Source: Thermoplasmata archaeon
GTDB lineage: Archaea; Thermoplasmatota; Thermoplasmata; Lutacidiplasmatales; UBA184
Reading direction: 5' to 3'
Length of the DNA stretch: 7,312 nucleotides
Assembly (NCBI GenBank): GCA_022749905.1
Contig: JAKIWU010000071.1
Span: forward strand, 1-7,312
Numbering within the stretch: position 1 is the stretch's first letter; the number at the start of each line of letters is the position of its first letter. Shown one piece after another: positions 4,788-7,312 of the stretch. A program made the position numbers and the translations under genes. The notes below the pieces were generated by a model, which was not told the origin of the DNA, did no database searches, and saw only the letters and a program-made list of their open reading frames with translations.

Positions 4788-7312
4788 ATGCACCCGGACC
4801 GGAGCGCGCACGGTGGCGTCCGTACGTTTCTCCTCATGGGCACCCTCACGCTCCTCCTTGTCCCGCCCGTCTCGAGCCTCCCCGGGCTCACCAATGTTTT
4901 CCAGGAAACGCATGGGATGAGCGGGGTCGCGGATCTCCCCGTTTCGGAGATTCAGTTCCCCTCGGTCCTTTCCGAATCATGGGCGCATCGGTCTGGTTTC
5001 AACGCATCGCTCCTCGGAAGCGCCGCGGACCTCCGCCCGACGGAGGGTCCGGTCCGGGTCATGCTGACGTTGTGGCCCTCCAGTCCCTCGTTTTTCGGCC
5101 GTGTGGACGCGAACGCCCCGCACCTCTCCGGAGGCCAGATCGGCGATCGGTTCGGGCTCGGAGCCTCCGAGTATCTCCGGCTCCAAAACTACTTCGATGG
5201 ATTCGGACTGACCGTGGCCTCCACGTCACCCGACCGGCTGTCGCTCCTTGTCGTCGGGCCCGCGGACCGGGTCGGTTCGGCGTTCGGGACGACGCTTCTC
5301 AATGGTACCGTGTCCGGCAAACTCGTCCAGTTCCCGTCGTCCGTCCCGACCCTCCCTCCGCCCTTTGGAGCGGAAGTCGCCGCTATCTCGGGACTCGCCG
5401 AGGGGATGACCCGGTTCACATTGCCCCTGAGCTCCTTCGCCCCTCTCAGTCGCCCGGCGCAGGGGGGTTCCACCGATCTCGTCACTCCGAACGATGTTCA
5501 CCTGATCTACGGTCTCGACGCGCTCTACAACTACTCCGGGACAAGTCACTGGGCCACCGGGGAAGGGATCGCGGTCCTGCTCTGGGGATCCGGCTACGCG
5601 CCCTCCGACATCAGCGACTTTTTTTCACGGTCCTATCCGGGCGGCTTCCCCGCACCTACCGTCCGGGCCTTTCCGGTGGCTGGCGCGCCCGACCCTTCGG
5701 CCGGCGCCATCAACGACCCTTCGAACTCGACCCGTGAGATGACCCTCGACATCGAGTGGTCAGCATCCGAGGCGCCCGGTGCCACGATCGACGCTGTGTA
5801 CGCGCCCGACGGTCCATCCTCGAACGGCTACTCCCCGACCGATGCGAACATGGAGCAAGCGACGGACGAGGCCGTGAACAACATCCCGGGCGTGAACGTC
5901 ATCTCGATGTCGTTCGGGAGCCAGGACGGCACGGATCCGCCGTTCCAGGCGGCGATGTCGATCGCCTTCGCTGCAGCGGCGAATCGCGGGATCACGCTCC
6001 TCGCGGCCTCGGGCGACACGGGCGGAGACCTGAAGGACGGCTGCACCGGCGGCGCCGCGCCCCAGTTCCCCGCCGCGTCGCCGGACGTGATCGCAGTGGG
6101 GGGAACGGCGCCGGTCCTCTCGGAGAACGCCCTCGGAACCGTGACGGGGCTCCAGAGCGAACCCGACTGGAGTCTCTCCGGCGGTGGATACTCCGCGAGC
6201 TACGCTGCCCCCTCCTGGCAACTCGTCGGGAGCGCTTCGGGGCCGATAACGGCCCACGGGAGCATGCGGGGCATGCCCGACGTCTCGGGACCGGCCAGCC
6301 GGAATTACTTCTACTACGCAGGAGCGGGAACGCAGGGATCCGGGACCAGCTTCGGAACCCCGTTGTGGGCGGGCCTGATCGCGGAGATGGCAGCGGTTCG
6401 AGGGAAATCCTTCGGGTTCATCACGGACCGGCTCTACCAACTCGCGGCGCGCGAGAACGGAACGGGGAGCGCCGGCATCGTGGACATCACGGGTGGTTCC
6501 CCGACCTGTGTCGCTTCCGCGAACGTCGGGTGGGACGCTGCGACCGGTTGGGGAACGCCGCGCGCTCTGCCTCTCTTCGAACACCTCACGGGGACCTACG
6601 CGAACCTCAACCTCACAGCCGATCCGAACTCGGTGGCGCCTGGGGGGAGCAGCACAATCACCGCTCAGGTCACGAACGCCACGACGCGTGCCGGTATCGC
6701 GGCTCTCACGGTCGAGCTCACGATGAGCGGGACCTTCCCCGGCTTCTGCAGCGGGACGCTCGCGACGGCGAGCGGGACCACGGCGTCCGATGGAACCGTC
6801 GCCGTGACCCTGACGGTGCCGGCCTGCTACCTCGGGAGCACCGTCACGATCGCGGCCGCGCTCGGTGCCGGAGGCTACTATGGCACCGCCTCGCTCACGT
6901 TGCACGTCAGCCTTGTCGGGCTCGGATGGCTCTACAGCGCGACGACGGGCTTCCCATACAACGTGATCACCTTCGCGATCATCATGGCCGCCGCCGGAGG
7001 GTTCGGCTATCTGTTCGGTACCCGGCGACGTCGTTCGAGAGCCGCTCCCCCTGGACCAGCATCGGCGGCCGCGCCTGCCGCCGTCCGACACGTCGCACGG
7101 CGTTCCAGGAGCACGTTGAGCCGTCGGATTGTCCTCGCTCGTGACGCCCCGGGAGGGATGGCGAGCGTCGCGGCAACCCCTGCGGTCGCTTCGCCGGCAC
7201 CCTCACCAGAGCCGAACGTTCCCGACCAACCCGGTCCTGAGGTCGTCGACACTCCCTCGGAAACGGAGATCGATCCAACGCCTCCCGAGGCGGATCGCGT
7301 CGAGGAGGCTCC
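4788..7312 (+). CDS. Membrane-anchored S53 sedolisin (pro-kumamolisin) protease, C-terminus beyond the window
   Basis: An open frame of 841 codons with no stop before the window end. It encodes a secreted serine-carboxyl endopeptidase of family S53, typically active at acid pH. Parts in order: signal peptide (about 1-31, core TFLLMGTLTLLLV); pro-kumamolisin activation propeptide (about 89-185); catalytic domain (about 233-600); Ig-like domain (about 604-708) with Cys654 and Cys680; membrane helix (about 725-743); RRRRSR stop-transfer; then a basic followed by a Pro-, Ala- and acid-rich tail, presumably cytoplasmic. The catalytic set is complete: Glu317 and Asp321 (REMTLDIEW), oxyanion-hole Asp410 (SGDTG) and Ser521 (GSGTSFGTP). 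Asp566 (VDITGG) and Asp583 (GWDAATGWGTP) fit the usual C-terminal calcium site. Several N-x-S/T sites could be glycosylated. It has its own promoter. Substrate is unknown; the likely job is breakdown of external protein or cell-surface processing. Confidence 0.94.
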   Translation, partial: MHPDRSAHGGVRTFLLMGTLTLLLVPPVSSLPGLTNVFQETHGMSGVADLPVSEIQFPSVLSESWAHRSGFNASLLGSAADLRPTEGPVRVMLTLWPSSPSFFGRVDANAPHLSGGQIGDRFGLGASEYLRLQNYFDGFGLTVASTSPDRLSLLVVGPADRVGSAFGTTLLNGTVSGKLVQFPSSVPTLPPPFGAEVAAISGLAEGMTRFTLPLSSFAPLSRPAQGGSTDLVTPNDVHLIYGLDALYNYSGTSHWATGEGIAVLLWGSGYAPSDISDFFSRSYPGGFPAPTVRAFPVAGAPDPSAGAINDPSNSTREMTLDIEWSASEAPGATIDAVYAPDGPSSNGYSPTDANMEQATDEAVNNIPGVNVISMSFGSQDGTDPPFQAAMSIAFAAAANRGITLLAASGDTGGDLKDGCTGGAAPQFPAASPDVIAVGGTAPVLSENALGTVTGLQSEPDWSLSGGGYSASYAAPSWQLVGSASGPITAHGSMRGMPDVSGPASRNYFYYAGAGTQGSGTSFGTPLWAGLIAEMAAVRGKSFGFITDRLYQLAARENGTGSAGIVDITGGSPTCVASANVGWDAATGWGTPRALPLFEHLTGTYANLNLTADPNSVAPGGSSTITAQVTNATTRAGIAALTVELTMSGTFPGFCSGTLATASGTTASDGTVAVTLTVPACYLGSTVTIAAALGAGGYYGTASLTLHVSLVGLGWLYSATTGFPYNVITFAIIMAAAGGFGYLFGTRRRRSRAAPPGPASAAAPAAVRHVARRSRSTLSRRIVLARDAPGGMASVAATPAVASPAPSPEPNVPDQPGPEVVDTPSETEIDPTPPEADRVEEA

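Noticed and set aside
4836..4838. ATG at Met17 as the start of the protease.
   Set aside because: It would leave a signal peptide without its basic N-terminal region, and the TATA-like box is placed for the ATG at 4788.
5756..7144. Long open frames of about 440-460 codons on both strands within the protease gene.
   Set aside because: The frame continuous from 4788 carries all sedolisin motifs. The others are Arg-rich and motif-free, as expected from GC-rich third positions.

Overview
The window looks like a high-GC archaeal chromosome fragment, most plausibly from the Thermoplasmatota or a related euryarchaeal lineage. The support is: a Pth2-type peptidyl-tRNA hydrolase, an archaeal-style SRP54, AT-rich TATA-like boxes in otherwise GC-rich intergenic DNA, and one gene whose ATG lies about 27 bases after its TATA box, which suggests leaderless transcription. 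The lineage is an inference; no rRNA or other phylogenetic marker is present.

Left part, minus strand, read right to left: srp54 (3022-1685), a small DUF1616-like three-helix membrane protein with a coiled-coil tail (1675-1142), and pth2 (1122-781). Gaps of 9 and 19 bases make these a likely operon for protein targeting and translation housekeeping. About 160 bases further on, behind its own TATA box and Shine-Dalgarno-like sequence, starts a DppB-type peptide ABC transporter permease that leaves the window at base 1.

Right part, plus strand: a two-[4Fe-4S], FAD- and NAD(P)-binding oxidoreductase of the GltD / dihydropyrimidine-dehydrogenase-A type (3182-4639), divergent from srp54 across 159 bases. 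It is followed by a large S53 sedolisin (pro-kumamolisin) protease (4788 to beyond the window end) with signal peptide, propeptide, complete catalytic set, Ig-like domain, transmembrane anchor and a long charged, proline-rich tail.

Functionally, srp54 and pth2 are core genes. The surface-anchored, usually acid-active protease and the peptide importer together suggest a peptide-consuming, possibly acidophilic heterotroph. I see no tRNA, rRNA, CRISPR array, insertion sequence or integrase, and no clearly novel multi-gene system. The points most worth a second look are the protease's anchored architecture, the missing FAD-site Asp in the GltD-like enzyme, and a promoter element shared by three genes. 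No gene-free stretch exceeds 160 bases.
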